Assembly: GCA_034190875.2 (NCBI GenBank)
Contig: CM067355.1
Coordinates: 33,797,314 to 33,861,313, forward strand
From: Urechis unicinctus
Taxonomy: Eukaryota; Annelida; Polychaeta; Xenopneusta; Urechidae
Reading direction: 5' to 3'
Length of the DNA stretch: 64,000 bases
The notes beneath the pieces were generated by a model, which worked only from the letters and a program-made list of their open reading frames with translations, had not been told where the DNA came from and searched no databases. Within the stretch, counting starts at the first letter, position 1; each line of letters starts with the position of its first letter. The translations under genes were made by a program, and so were the position numbers. This document shows, piece after piece, positions 32,961-45,084 of the stretch.

Positions 32961-34170
32961 AGGTGACGACGCCGGCAGACACTTCATCCAGAAGAACACG
33001 CACCAGCCAGTCGACTTCCAGCCCCATCGCGAGGCGCCTGTGTTAGAGCAACCCAACCCGGACTGGATACGGCTGCAGGAGAAGATGAAGGAGGATGCTG
33101 CCCAGCAACTGAGTGATAAGGAGCGACAGAGGCAGGGTAATGAGATAGCTGGTCAGGAGGGTGTAGGAGGTCAACTGGCTGATGGAGGGGTCAACAAGTA
33201 CTTCCGTGTTTCTGGTAGAGCCGAGGTAGACGACGATCCAAATGCTCAAGGTGAGAACAGGAAGGGGATCACGATCCCGAGGAGCATAGCAAATATGACC
33301 TGGGTTTCCTGAGGAACGCGTTTAACCAGTACACCAGCGACCAGATGTCTGTCCACCGCACGCTGCCCGATGTGAGGGATCAAGAATGCCGGTCAGTGTG
33401 TTACAGAGACCACCTACCAGACACCAGGGTCGTGGTGATATTCCATAACGACGCCTGGTCCGTATTACAGCATCATCGACCGCTCCCCACCAGCCCTCCT
33501 CAGGGAGGTCATCGACCATTCCCCACCAGCCCTCCTCAGGGAGGTCATCGACCGCTCCCCACCAGCCGTACTCAGGGAGGTCATCGACCACTCCCCACCA
33601 GCCCTCCTCAGGGAGGTCATCCTTGTCACAACTTCTCAGATTTAGATCACCTCAGACAGCCACTCAAGGATTTTACTGACTCGTTGGAAAAGGTGCGACT
33701 GGTGGGCAGTAAGAAACTGGAAGGTTTGATCCGCGCTCGTCTGCTGGGAGCTGCCGTGGCTCAAGGAGACGTGCTCACCTTCCTCGACTCACACTGCGAG
33801 TGTACTCAGGGTTGGTTGGAGCTTCTACTGGCTCGCGTGGCTGAGAACCGCTGGTTCGTGGTGACTCCTGTCATCGACGCCATCGATGACGAGACCATCC
33901 GCTACCAGTACAGCTCTGCTAAGACCACCAGCGTCGGCGGGTTCGACTGGAACCTTCAGTTCAACTGGCATGGTATTCCTGACAATGAGAAAGCATGCGC
34001 AATTCAGACATGTCCCCGGTCAGGAGTCCTACTATGGTCGGCTGGAGAGAATACTGTAGGAATCTGAGGGGGCTTCGTCTCCTCAGAAGAAGAAGACCCC
34101 CAGAAGACCCCAACATGTCGTATACAGAACATCGGGATGTTGATGAGTGCACTTTAGCTTCAATACAGCG
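32944..34170 (+). pseudogene. Polypeptide GalNAc-transferase copy, frameshifted
   Basis: Recognisable in pieces: a stem region with KYFRVSGRAEVDDD; then EHSKYDLGFLRNAFNQYTSDQ; DTRVVVIFHNDAWS (start of the GT-A fold); RARLLGAAVAQGDVLTFLDSHCEC with the metal-binding DxH as DSH (near 33790); GGFDWNLQFNW; and PVRSPTMVG. These lie in order but in several frames, with shifts near 33270, 33470, 33630 and 33990, and the later WGGEN and lectin regions are not found. Such enzymes start mucin-type O-glycosylation in the Golgi. No introns interrupt about 1.2 kb, which suggests a retrocopy or one large exon, now dead. A four-copy internal repeat lies within it. Confidence 0.75.
33477..33624 (+). repeat. 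36-39 bp coding repeat inside the GalNAc-transferase copy
   Basis: Four copies of a unit reading catcgaccgctccccaccag then ccctcctcagggaggt. In one frame each encodes IDRSPPALLREV, the helix that normally occurs once in this family just before the metal-binding region. Confidence 0.9.
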
Positions 34171-34239
34171 TAGCATGAGGTCCCTCAGCGCGATGCAATC
34201 ATCAGTGCTCATCGACCGGGTAGACAATGCGCAAAGATA

Positions 34240-34300
34240 GTAAGGTAAGTATAGGGTTTAACGGCACACCAACACTCATGTGTTATATGGTTCCAAGAAA
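34240..34300 (-). repeat. LINE/SINE 3' tail, copy 2
   Basis: Reading gtaagtatagggtttaacgg then cacaccaacactcatg on the plus strand, this is the inverse of the tail at 43.2 kb. Confidence 0.75.
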
Positions 34301-34352
34301 GGTTAATAGATGAGATTGACCTGATTAAGCAACCGCCTTCTAGGATAAACGA

Positions 34353-35635
34353 AAATGGATATGGAAAAAATGGAAACGACTATCTTAGGACTACCAGCCG
34401 ATTGACTGAACCAGGCCATTCCAGCCTCTCGTCTAGGTGAAATCAAAAAGGATTTGCAGAGCACATTATCTAACAGCACAAAGCCGGCTGATAACAGAAA
34501 TTACCACCCAAAGTTTGACAGCGGTGCAGATAGCATGCACGTGTCACAAACCACTTCCGCGCATCCTCACAAAACAGACAGGAGGAATCAGCAGCCAGTT
34601 TATTATGGCACAACACCCGCATCAAATCTGAGGGATCACGACAGTGCATCGCAGCCGAGCTGCAATCATGAGGTCAATTTGGAAGAGGCACGAAACCATT
34701 ATGATGGACCTAGCACGAACCATGCTGACATAGCATACCCCCATGATGCTGTTGCTGTACCCCGTCGTGACATCCCCTACTTGGATCCCACGGCAATGAA
34801 CGCTGAACACAAATCACAGCGGGGCATATACCTCTGCCGAAGATGCACAACAAAGTCCACAACAATTGAGCCATTCCGGATACCTATTAGGAAACCAGCA
34901 TCGTACGATGGTTACCAGCCATGGGAAGAATACAATCGCCAGTTTAGAGTTTGGAAAGATTAAATTCGTGGACGGAAGAAGAAAAGGGAATGCACTTGGC
35001 TGCATCACTAACAAACCGAGCCCAGGAGGCCTTGTCTGAGGTAGAGCCAGGTGAAGAAACAAGCTACGACGCCCTAGCATGCATACTGAAACGTCGTTTT
35101 GGCATTGCTGAGGGGGCTGAAACGCATCAAGCAAGGTTGAACGCTACAAAAAGAAAGCGAGGTGAAACATTGAAAGAATTAGGAGAGCGCATCAGGTCCA
35201 TGGTGAACACGCATACGCATCCGAGGAGGCAGCAGTCGGGAGAATGAGGGCAAAGAAACATTTCTTAGAAAGTGTAGATGCAGAGACTCGGCATCATTTG
35301 AAACATTATAAGAAGCCAGCCACCCTAGAGGAAGAAGTGCAGATGGTCAGCAAGTACGAAGAAATCAACAGATCCGCGAAGCTGCTGAGTCACCTGAATG
35401 CATTGCCAAACCCAAGCCCCCTCCACCACCCGATATTTTGACAGAAATGCGACGAACGATGGAGGCTGTCACCCGTGACCTCAGAAGAGAAATAGTAGAG
35501 ATCAGGGATATGGCACAGAAAATAAAACCCCCTCTCAAATGCTACAGTTGCGGCAAGACTGGGCACTTTGCCAGAGATTGCAGAGTCAAGCCAGTAATGG
35601 CCGGCCAGAAAATAGCCCCGTGGGGGTAGGGGCGG
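34353..35635 (+). pseudogene. Ty3/gypsy gag remnant
   Basis: Gag segments lie in shifting frames: a matrix/capsid-like part with KPASYDGYQPWEEYNRQFRVW near 34890 and NRAQEALSEVEPGE near 35010, ending in a CCHC zinc knuckle CYSCGKTGHFARDC near 35540. Frames change near 34960, 35200 and 35440, and an early stop follows the first ATG (34353). Gag would package the element RNA. Not functional. Confidence 0.8.
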
Positions 35636-35865
35636 GGTTCTCTCCGAGCGCCCCAGGACGTCCGGCCTATGAGGTAGACAATATGAGGAAACAGTGGAAG
35701 GAGAATGTACGGACCTGACCTTATTGTTTGCTTATCATGCCATAAAACTTGTCTTTGAAACAACGCAACCACGCTGACTGCTGGGGCTGGCCACCATTGA
35801 CCCAGGGGACTTGAGCAAACACCCAGTATTGAGCATCATACGTTAATTAAAGAATACCGATCCAT

Positions 35866-36030
35866 TTGGATGCCCATCACTAAACAAATACCCATTGCTA
35901 TACCTCGCTGTCAAAAACACGTACCTATTGTTATACCAGGTCATTGCAAAAAAACCGACCCATTGCTATACCTGTCTTCAAAAAATAACTACCCATTTGT
36001 ATACCAAAATGTCAAAAAACCGACCCAAAT
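35866..36030 (+). repeat. About 40-bp tandem repeat between gag and protease
   Basis: Four degenerate copies of a unit near 40 bp containing acccattgctatacc and a tcaaaaa run. It separates the gag remnant from the protease remnant. Confidence 0.8.
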
Positions 36031-36164
36031 TGGCGGCACATCCCCACTAACTTCCACATAGTGAGAACCCCCCACGGGGAAAATAGGCCCCCAAACGCCC
36101 ATTAGCTGTTTCCGAGGTCCAGGAGACAGCTAAGCCAGACCCGATTAGCAATAATGAGCAACGG

Positions 36165-36524
36165 ACCCTGAAACTTGGAAATTTAGAACAAAATGAAAAT
36201 GGCATAGACAATGTAGAGGCATCTACTTTAGTTGACACGGGAGCCCCAATCAGTTTGAAATCCAGAGAAATGTACAGCAGCATGAATCCTCAACCAATAT
36301 CGATAGACAAGGGGTGGCGGGGAGTGAATATGGCGGACGGCACGCCTCTCGATATTGATGGGCTAGTTAACTGCGATATCTGCATCGGGGACACAACGCA
36401 GCCACATTCATTCCGAGTGGCGCCGATTCTCTTCGATGCCATTTTAGGGATGGATTTCTTATCCTACTGCCAACTGGACTTGCCAGCTAAAGAAATGAGA
36501 ATTATCGAGTTCCCGTTTGCCTAG
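36165..36524 (+). pseudogene. Ty3/gypsy aspartic protease remnant
   Basis: Encodes a retroviral-type aspartic protease: STLVDTGAPISLKS with the catalytic DTGA near 36233, and ILGMDFLSYCQLDL near 36445, the usual second hallmark. The frame ends at 36524 before any reverse transcriptase. It follows the gag remnant on the same strand and was probably part of the same element. Confidence 0.8.
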
Positions 36525-36607
36525 TACCCCATCATAGAAGCAACTGCTAAAGTGTGCAAGATACGACTAGCTGAAGAAATATCCATACCCGGTGTAATAA
36601 TATCAAC

Positions 36608-36725
36608 ATGTTGCTTTCTAGCTTCGATTTTAATAATAACCACCGCGCATGCGCTGGATCGCTTTCCGCGATACACAATACCGTAAACTTAACATTACGA
36701 TCCTGTTACATCTCCCCCTTTTAAG
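36608..36725 (-). repeat. Short LTR end and polypurine tract of a minus-strand gypsy element
   Basis: On the minus strand, a polypurine tract (aaaaggggga, complement at about 36713-36722) is followed by TGTAACAGGATCG, the usual TG start of a 3' LTR. The sequence to 36608 ends in CA (minus strand), giving a candidate LTR of about 100 bp; the true LTR may be longer and truncated. The integrase of the same orientation lies just upstream. Confidence 0.5.
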
Positions 36726-36934
36726 TTACTCACAAACTCACAGTAGTTATACATGTTTCAATAAAACAATATCAAATTTTAGTCTCTCTAGTACTCTACT
36801 TATAGAAGTCACTATATTAACATTATACAAGCGCTTCTTGAATATCACAACTAAATGGTATAACAGGGGAACACTACATAATCATTATCTGGAGAGGAGA
36901 CACACATTATGTATTAAGACATGAAACATATATA

Positions 36935-37800
36935 CTATAAATCAAGCCTTGTCACCGGCTTTACGGTTCTGCCTGCTCTTGTAGTAACAGTACGCGAATT
37001 GTCTGTAGCAGGGCTGTTGCTTATAGCACTAGATCCTTCAGTACGTTGTTCACTAACTGGAGTATTAACATGATCTCCAATGTTGACATCTGTAGGTACG
37101 GATTGTAGGTGTCGACGATTTCGTCGAACGACAGATCCCTGATCTGTTCTCACCACAACTGATCTTGGAGTTTCCGCCTGTGTTATAACTGTGGCACCGT
37201 TCCAGACCTTCTCATTGTCCGTCCTCACCAACACTTTCTGACCTTCTTTTAGAGGGGAGAGAGGGTCCTGATGCATGATGTCGATCATGATAATATTTTT
37301 GTGAAGCCTTTGCTTCTATGATCATTGTCCTGCACTTTGCTCTGAGATGGCCATCCTTGCTGCAGATTCTTTTGTAGAATTGGCAAGGTAGTCCTAATCT
37401 GTCTACCCATCATCAGCTGTGAAGGACTGAATCCTGTGGAAGTTGTTGGTGTCGCTCTATAGATCATAAGACCTAACATAGGATCTTCCTGTCGAAGAAT
37501 TGACTTTGCTGTCTTTACCGCTCTCTCAGCTTCGCCGTTCGCCTGCGGGAAATGGGGACTTGTAGTCACATGACTGAATCCATATTGAGCTCCAAACGAT
37601 GCGAACTCTTGAGATGAGAACTGGGGCCCGTTATCAGACACAAGCGTGTCTGGTACTCCCCATCGTGCGAAGATACTTTTCAACTTGCCAACGACACAGC
37701 GAGTCGTAGTACTTATCAGATGGACGATTGCGATATATCTAGTAGTAGTCAATCACTATGAGGTACATCAGTTTGTTGTACTCACACTCTCGTCCCTGTA
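36935..37800 (-). pseudogene. Ty3/gypsy integrase remnant (2)
   Basis: Minus-strand frames 37752-37285 and 37288-36935 encode the integrase core ([13 protein letters not shown], and [15 protein letters not shown] with the catalytic Glu) and the C-terminal domain (EGQKVLVRTD). The first catalytic Asp region (LIVIDYY) lies just upstream at about 37760 in a shifted frame, next to a stop. The rest of pol is lost at the 70-bp tandem array that begins at 37791. Non-functional. Confidence 0.8.
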
Positions 37801-38150
37801 GATGGGAGCTCACCCTCTCCCCCTCTTATTCCCCATCTATATGTGAGGCCCTCGACCTCTCGTCCCTGTAGATGGGAGCTCACCCTCTCCCCCTCTTATT
37901 CCCCCTATATATGTGAGACCCTTGACCTCTCGTCCCTGTAGATGGGAGCTCACCCTCTCCCCCTCTTATTCCCCCTATATATGTGAGGCCCTTGACCTCT
38001 CGTCCCTGTAGATGGGAGCTCACCCTCTCCCCCTCTTATTCCCCCTATATATGTGAGGCCCTTGACCTCTCGTCCCTGTAGATGGGAGCTCACCCTCTCC
38101 CCCTCTTATTCCCCCTATATATGTGAGGCCCTTGACCTCTCGTCCCTGTA
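37791..38150 (+). repeat. 70-bp tandem array, five copies
   Basis: Five nearly identical 70-bp units starting cgtccctgtagatgggagct, at 37791, 37861, 37931, 38001 and 38071, plus a partial sixth. The low divergence suggests recent expansion. It abuts the broken gypsy integrase. Confidence 0.95.
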
Positions 38151-38862
38151 GCTGGTCGTGATGGTGTTTGTATTTGAGGAAATTTGACACCCAAGGCCAG
38201 GACAACATGTTGATTGAATTCATTTTAAATTAACAATTATTTGTCGTTCACAATCCTCAATATCCTGAAACTCACAGTATTCGTGTAATAGTGAATAGAT
38301 TATGAACAGGACGACAAATACGCCATGCAAATGTGATCAACTTCGATGCCGTTTCATCTAAACAGACACATTATTTTGATGATCCTAACATACTTCTATT
38401 GTTAATCAGAACTGTCCTGTTTTGATATATTTAAAGTATGCAACTCCGCCCATCTTAGTATTATTAGATATATCATGCCAATTCCCCTTGATTTATTAAA
38501 ACAGTACACGAGCGCAATTCAACCATGAAGTTGGTTGTTGTTTGATTAACCAGTTTTCATTAAGATGTTGGTTGCTTGTTGCAGGAGAGTCATTAAGTTT
38601 GGTTAAGCATTGACCGGTGAATAGAGGGCTAGCCATTTCTCTGCAGATATTTGAACAATCAAGTTATGATTCGCTAGTGTACTGCGCAATTTAGGTGAAA
38701 GAAGAGGCGAGCCCCCTTCTTCCACTTCCGACAAGCCGGGTAGAAAAGAGGGCGTCCGTTTACGCTGCTCAGGTACTACACAGATATTGATCTGCCAGAG
38801 TCAGTTGCCATCTTCGGGCAAATTCGTATGTTGTAAGGGACAGGAAGCGGCCCTTTGCGTTA
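38151..38862. other. Noncoding DNA
   Basis: No supported gene or repeat. Confidence 0.55.
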
Positions 38863-38970
38863 GAAAATGGTCCAGATCCCAATTAGGAGTGGTTAGCGGG
38901 ATAATCCGAGTGGATGGAAAATGGTCCAGATCCCAATTAGGAGTGGTTAGCGGGATAATCCGAGTGGATG
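38863..38970 (+). repeat. 54-bp tandem duplication
   Basis: Two exact copies of a 54-bp unit starting gaaaatggtccagatccc, at 38863 and 38917. Confidence 0.9.
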
Positions 38971-41289
38971 GAAATTTCCAAGAGAATAAAATATGCATGT
39001 GCGATTGGTCATGTAACACAACAACAGCGCCAAGATTCACATTTCGTATAATTGAATATAATGATAGGAGGCACCAAGCCTACAAGTCTATGAATCCACT
39101 TCATGATACATTGTCAGTTATTGAAAGTTCCCCCGAAGCACACCTACGACAAGGTTTTTTTTTTTTGCGATAGACATATGACGTGCAATGAATCAGTAAC
39201 GTACGAATTCAACGGATTGTCAACCAACAAAACTCGGCAAGGAGTGTTTATATTCATCTCGGAATTATAATGTTATTAGTACAAGCATCATTGATGGAAT
39301 TATTTGTGACGGACGTAGCAGAGATCGCCAAGTTTATGCTTCATGAATACAGCCTGAGATCGCGGACTCAGACTCGAGTTGAGGGGACTCAAGTTACGAT
39401 TCTTTGTGAATACGGCCCCTGATCTTTCAACATAAAGCTTAAAACATGGAAAAGGCGGTCTATATGTCAAGTGGCTAGGAATGCTTTGGTAACCAGCTTG
39501 AATAATATACAGCTGCACATTTGTTTCTGGCTGACCTCCACATTAAATCAGCCAATTAATATGTAAGCATCCCTCTTACCAGTAAATGTCATACTACAGA
39601 ATTCTGCATTTCTTACACAGATTAAATGGTTGATAACAGACTCTTGCTTTTATCAGGACCGGTCCCTGCCGTGTAGCTGTTAACTATTCTGCCTTTCCAC
39701 TCCTAGGTTGGGAGGATCCATCTCAAGGTGTGACGACCTTACTGGTAATGTAGGGGGATGGGTCCCCTCATGACTGGGATGATCATGTTAATTAGCGGTT
39801 CATTGACTGAAACCTAGTGTACCTGACCTGGTAATTCAATCGTATCATTTCACCGGCTTTTGATTCTCTGTCCGATCTCGGCAACGGGTATGTGTCAGAT
39901 GGGCAAATGTTTTTTAGGGGAGCAGCACTAAAATAGTCTTCATACATCACCGTCCTGATATTACCTCGTTTGAAAGCTAAAGATTCTTCATCTATATATT
40001 GTTTTGAATTTTTTTTCTTCAATACCCTATCAATTAAAACATAAGCTGACGTTGCATTTCTCAACCTAGGTAACTATCACAAAACACTTGGCGAGGACCA
40101 CAGTCTTGTACTACATGTCCCGGGTGAGAGTGAAGCATAAAACGTTAGGATCCATCAGCAGCATATTTTTGACGTGCTGTGGAGCAGCTCGTATCAAATG
40201 TCAATGGAGGCTTCTGTTAGTGCTTATCCATTTAACTGTCGGTGCCTTTTACTTTTTTCTTTGACAGACCAACAACGATATCTAGGGACAGTAAACACTT
40301 AACATAACGCAGAGCTAAGTCTTGGTTTGGTTCAATAAATCCACCAGACAATCCGTGAATAAACAATCAAATAAATTCTTTCTGCAAATCATGGCCACCC
40401 AAATATAAATCATTTTAATTCAGCAAACTTATGCCACTTAGTCGGCAAAACTGGCCCTGCTTTTAAAAAAATCTACAATTTGGTCATTTTGTTGAGAAGA
40501 GTGAGATGCGTAAAGAAATGCTCAAATGTTAAGTTTGAATTTATATGCTTAGTATACAGTGTGGGGATGGTAAATTAACTTGCAATGGAACGAAGAACAA
40601 TGGTACTTAATATCAATTTGAATATGGATTTATCGTAATTTTGATATTGCACTGTTCCTCTCAACTGAAATCGTGACATGAGAAATATCTCGAATATTAG
40701 ATATTATCAATTCGTTTTCCAGAGTGGCCTGTGCTTTGTAGTTTCATCACGTTGCTTTACGGAAAGCAATAATTTGGTTTCTGTTTAATACACGTTGGAG
40801 AAATTAGAATCCACAAACCTGCATATCTTTTTCATATATTCTTGTCCCTCTTCCATCCACATTTTGTTCCAAAAGATATTGAAGAACTGGAAGTCATGTA
40901 CTCTGAATCCACTGATTTTTTAGGAGTCTTGTTTATCCACATGTATTGCAAAAGACCCCTGAAAGGTGAGAGTCATTCCTCTATTGATATAGTTTCCGTC
41001 TTTGTGATATCAGGAACAGTCGAATCGTAAAATCACCAATTGTAAACCACAACATTTGAAGTGCAGAAAATATCTTGTACCATTTAGCTTTTGCAGCTTC
41101 ACACTTGAGTCTACCCCTTTCACGGACTCAACCCATCATCATTAGCAACAGTCCCCATTCCATACACTAAAAAGGATAACACTTTGATGTATATTTTATT
41201 CACCAGCATGATATGTGCACAATATACAGTCGTTGATAAACTTAAGCCCTTCACACTTTGTTGATCGATAGTTGTTAAAGCTTCCCACA
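38971..41289. other. Noncoding DNA with a SINE fragment
   Basis: Short unrecognised frames only. At about 39771-39815, gactgggatgatcatgttaa and ttcattgactgaaa resemble the body of the SINE at 45.2 kb on the same strand. Nothing else recognised. Confidence 0.45.
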
Positions 41290-42040
41290 ACATGACGCAT
41301 CTTGAAATTGCTTCTTTACATACTACCTATGTACCGTAATCCCGCCTCTATTACCCATACGTATACTCCCAGCTTCTTTTATCAATCCATATCTACCCTC
41401 ATCTCCGACCTCATGAACTTGGATCCCCTCTAATGATTCTATATCTACTACACACCAAAATCAACCACCAGCCTCATTGATTGCTGCCCATCTACTACCG
41501 GCTTATATCTACAGCTAGCTTCACACGTCACTTCATATCTACTGTCACCCCACATAAATAGCTAGTTTCTCTGATCACTTCATATCAATTACCAGCTCAA
41601 AATGATCACTCAATATCAACTAAAATCCCGACTAATTGGTCCATCCAGCCTCAACAATCAAGCATATCTACTACCATCCTATATCAACTAACAGCCATCA
41701 TTACTTCTATCTACCAATCTCCACAAGTTTAGCTAACTTACTCCGCATATACTATCATTCCAATCAACTTCAAGCCCAACATTATCACACATATCTACTG
41801 CCTCACTAATCTCCACATCTACTACCACTCCACAACAACCAACAGCTACTCCAATCAACTACCAACTCACCGCATACTTACTATCATTCCACATCAAACC
41901 TGCCTTCTAATCGCCCTAACATTATCCACAACTAATATCTACTACCAGCCTCACTAATCTCTCTACTACCATCTACTACCACCTCCACAATCTAATACCA
42001 CAGATCAACAGCCACAATAATTACTCCATCATCAACTCAC
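41290..42040 (+). repeat. Degenerate low-complexity tract (tctactaccatc-like)
   Basis: A loose array of words such as atctactacc, catatctact and accagcctcac without a fixed period, poor in G on this strand. It directly precedes the LINE remnant. Confidence 0.7.
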
Positions 42041-42999
42041 CAATCCTCACCGAGTCACATTATTGCTCCAAACAATATTCCCGAAACACCACCCTGGCAA
42101 TGAACAAACCAACAATAGACACATCCCTTACCAAATATGATAAATTAAATGCAAATGACCTCTTGATGAAATTTAATGAACTTAAAGAACATCACAAAGA
42201 AAAGATACATATTTATACTGACGGATCCAAAGATGCAAACCGTGTGGGCGCTGGAGTCGTGTTCGGACCTCAGACCCACAAGGAAAGACTGCCTGGTGCA
42301 GCATCTGTTTTTACAGCCGAAGTTACCACAATAAGGATGGCATTGGTCCTTATTGCTCACCATCCCAATGCGGATTTTACAATTTTTAGTGATTCTTTAT
42401 CTGCCCTGGAGGCAATTGGGAATAAGTTATTATCGTGCCATATTGTTGTAGATATTTTAGAAAATCTTACTCGTTTATCCATGCTGGGGAAAAATGTTGA
42501 GTTTGTCTGGGTACCCAGTCACATAGGTATCCCAGGCAACGAAAGAGCCGATAGGACTGCAAAAGAAGCCCTACATGAGCCAGTGTCTGAAACCAAGATT
42601 CCCTTTACAGACTTAAAACCGCAGGTCGTCAAACTTTTTAAACAAAAATGGCAGGACCAGTGGGATGAATCCATTCCAAACAAACTTTACGAAATCCAGC
42701 CTCAACTTGGGGAATGGCCACACAGCTGCAGAGAGAGCCGAAGAGAAGAGGTCGTTCTTGCTCGCGCTCGTATAGGACACACCTATACAACTCATGCCTT
42801 TCTACTAAGGGATGAGCCCATCCCTGAATGTATTCCTTGTCAATGCGCCTACACCGTCAAGCACATTCTCATCGAATGTGCTGATTTGATTTTGATCCGA
42901 AATCGCTTTTTCCGGGTTCAAACCCTTTCAGAATTGTTTGAAAGGGTGAATCCATCCAAGATACTTGGATTCATAAGAGAAATTGGACTTTTTTTATAG
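42040..42999 (+). pseudogene. LINE (I/Jockey-type) ORF2 C-terminus: RNase H domain
   Basis: An open frame from 42100 to the natural stop at 42997-42999; similarity starts slightly upstream in another frame. RNase H catalytic residues are visible: Asp in IYTDGSKDANR, Glu in FTAEVTTIRMA, Asp in FSDSLSALEAI, and the last in GNERADRTAKEA. The C-terminus has the Cys/His cluster CIPCQCAYTVKHILIECA usual in this group. Endonuclease and reverse transcriptase are missing, so this is a 5'-truncated insertion, the common fate of LINEs. The domain itself is uninterrupted. Confidence 0.85.
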
Positions 43000-43215
43000 A
43001 TTTTAGATCATACAATTCTCATTAATTCAATATAGTTCAAATTAATATAATTCAATTAATATTATTCAATTAATGCTAATAGGTTTAATTTTTAGTTAGT
43101 TGGTTGTAAACCTTGACTTCTTATCCTTTCGTACTCGTATATACACCTCCTTAAGTAGGCACCATATAAAACACTGGTGTTGGTGTGCCGTTAAACCCTA
43201 TACTTACCCTTACCC
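43000..43215 (+). repeat. LINE 3' UTR and tail
   Basis: AT-rich with an attcaatta repeat, then ggcaccatataaaacactgg, tgttggtgtgccgttaaacc, and a short tacccttaccctta end. The last 60 bases recur at 27.4 and 34.25 kb. Confidence 0.75.
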
Positions 43216-43990
43216 TTACATACATCTCAATAACCAATCACATATCCCAAACACACCAAACTGCAAGACTAAGGTAAATTTATCACACAAACACCCAAAT
43301 CCACACTATCATTCTACAGCACCACATTCACATCGAACAGGACAACACAAACCCCTTACAGATTCCCCACACCACAACATATTTGTTCAACTGTGTTGCC
43401 CATAGACGCACTAAATCACTGCATAACACTGCACCACTCATCTCACTGCACCACTGCATAACACTGCACCACTCTTGCACTAAAACACACCTCTACGCCA
43501 ATAGAGAGAAGTGCAACATTATCCACATTATCTACCACAAACAAGTACCTAGCACCACCACATATCTACAACCACCTAACACCACCACACTTCTACAACT
43601 ACATAGAACCGCCACATATCTACAACCACCTAACACAACAAACCTAGATATCTACAACAACCATGGAGCATGGAATTATTGTCGTACAGATAGTAACATT
43701 CACTCACAAAATGCCCTGAATGGAAAATCTACGTACGTAGTTTTCTGTGGTTCAGCAATGCAATACTAGGTATATATCAATGTTTTTTTTTGATGACGTC
43801 GTCTGCTTGTTACCCTTCAGTAGAATCCTCTTTCGTAGTGTTTGGAGCTTTTGATTGGTGTTATCAGCAACATTAACTGGAATGGCCTGATATGAATAAG
43901 AGTGAAGTCAGAAAAACCTGACTAACCACGCTCATAGTTTGATATTTGGCGAAAGTAAATATTTAAAAACATCTTACAAATTATGAGTGA
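43216..43990. other. Noncoding DNA, AC-rich low complexity
   Basis: Words such as caccactgcataacac and catatctacaaccacctaac repeat loosely to about 43660. No gene recognised. Confidence 0.5.
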
Positions 43991-44440
43991 TTAAAATAGG
44001 GACGTTATTTTCTAGTTTCATCTATCCGTGTGATCACAATTTCTGTACAAGTCAACATGTGCATAAGCAATTAATGGAAGGTTTATGTGGGGTGGGGGAT
44101 GAAACCATCAGATTTGAGTCGAAACGCATATGAAATTAAACGCTGTGGGTGTGTGCAATGCGGATTCCATTCATCCACAAGACAGAAGATAAGGAAACGT
44201 CGCTCTAGAAGGGACAGTTGTTAGAAAGGCATTGTGTGAAACACAAAGAAGGTAATTGTTTGATTTATCATTGATAGAAATGAATTTTGTAGACACAGAT
44301 ATAGAATAGTTTATATTAACTGCTTTGGTTTTGTGATATGCAGTGTCTACATAGCTACTAGTCGACGCTCAGAACCAAGACACAGAGCTAGACGGTTACA
44401 AAGCTTATGTGAACAAAAAAGAAGGTAATTTTTTTTATTA
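43990..44440 (+). repeat. Duplicated unit with exon-like borders, copy at 44 kb
   Basis: Homologous to 53690-53910 and 55230-55340. It contains an acceptor-like atgcag followed by tgtctacatagctactag and ends in gaacaaaaaagaag with a donor-like gtaattt (about 44341-44423). An earlier aagaag|gtaatt lies near 44250. One frame through the 80-base block is open (VYIATSRRSEPRHRARR), but the other copies have stops in it. Confidence 0.5.
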
Positions 44441-45080
44441 TCATCACGTATTCCCCGTAGCTGTTGATAACGATGGTACTGTTCCGTGTGGTACTAGCTT
44501 GTGATTACGATTATACTGTGGCATTGTCTGTAGCTGATGATAAGGATGTTACAGTTCCTAACCGCGAAGTTTTGTAGCTGATGATAACGATGATGCTCTT
44601 CTGTGGAAGTGGTCATGGTAGAAAAGATTGGAGCTGACAAGGTGTGCTGGCTTTCTCACTTTGGTCGGGTCTTCCGCTATTCTCCATTTCCAAAGTAAAT
44701 ATGTGTCCGAGCGTCAGAACCTCCGTTAGGTTCGTTGCTGCGTGCTGGTAATGGAGATGTTTTCATCCGCAACAATACCAGTTCTATGAAGTTACTGGGA
44801 CAGAATTTATGTTCCCAATGATGAATGTCTATTTAGCTGAAGAGGTTTAGCATGGTAACTGTTGGTAAAGACACTCAATACCGAGCGTGTGATAGTCAAC
44901 TCCTAATTGCGCCACAAATTAAGCCCCGATGACTGTGCTGCGGCTTGTAGAACTTAATTAAAACTATCAGTAATGTCAAATATCTTTTTACCATGCAATC
45001 GATGCATTGGAGCATGCCAAATCATCACTAGAGGAAAGGCCTACGATGATTGACCACGCAAATTAAATAAACGTTCACTG
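44441..45080. other. Noncoding DNA
   Basis: A loose repeat of gtagctgatgataacgatg occurs at 44457-44600. No gene recognised. Confidence 0.5.
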
Positions 45081-45084
45081 TGGT

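Noticed and set aside
37791-38150. CRISPR-like array
   Set aside because: Units are contiguous 70-bp copies without unique spacers, in animal DNA.
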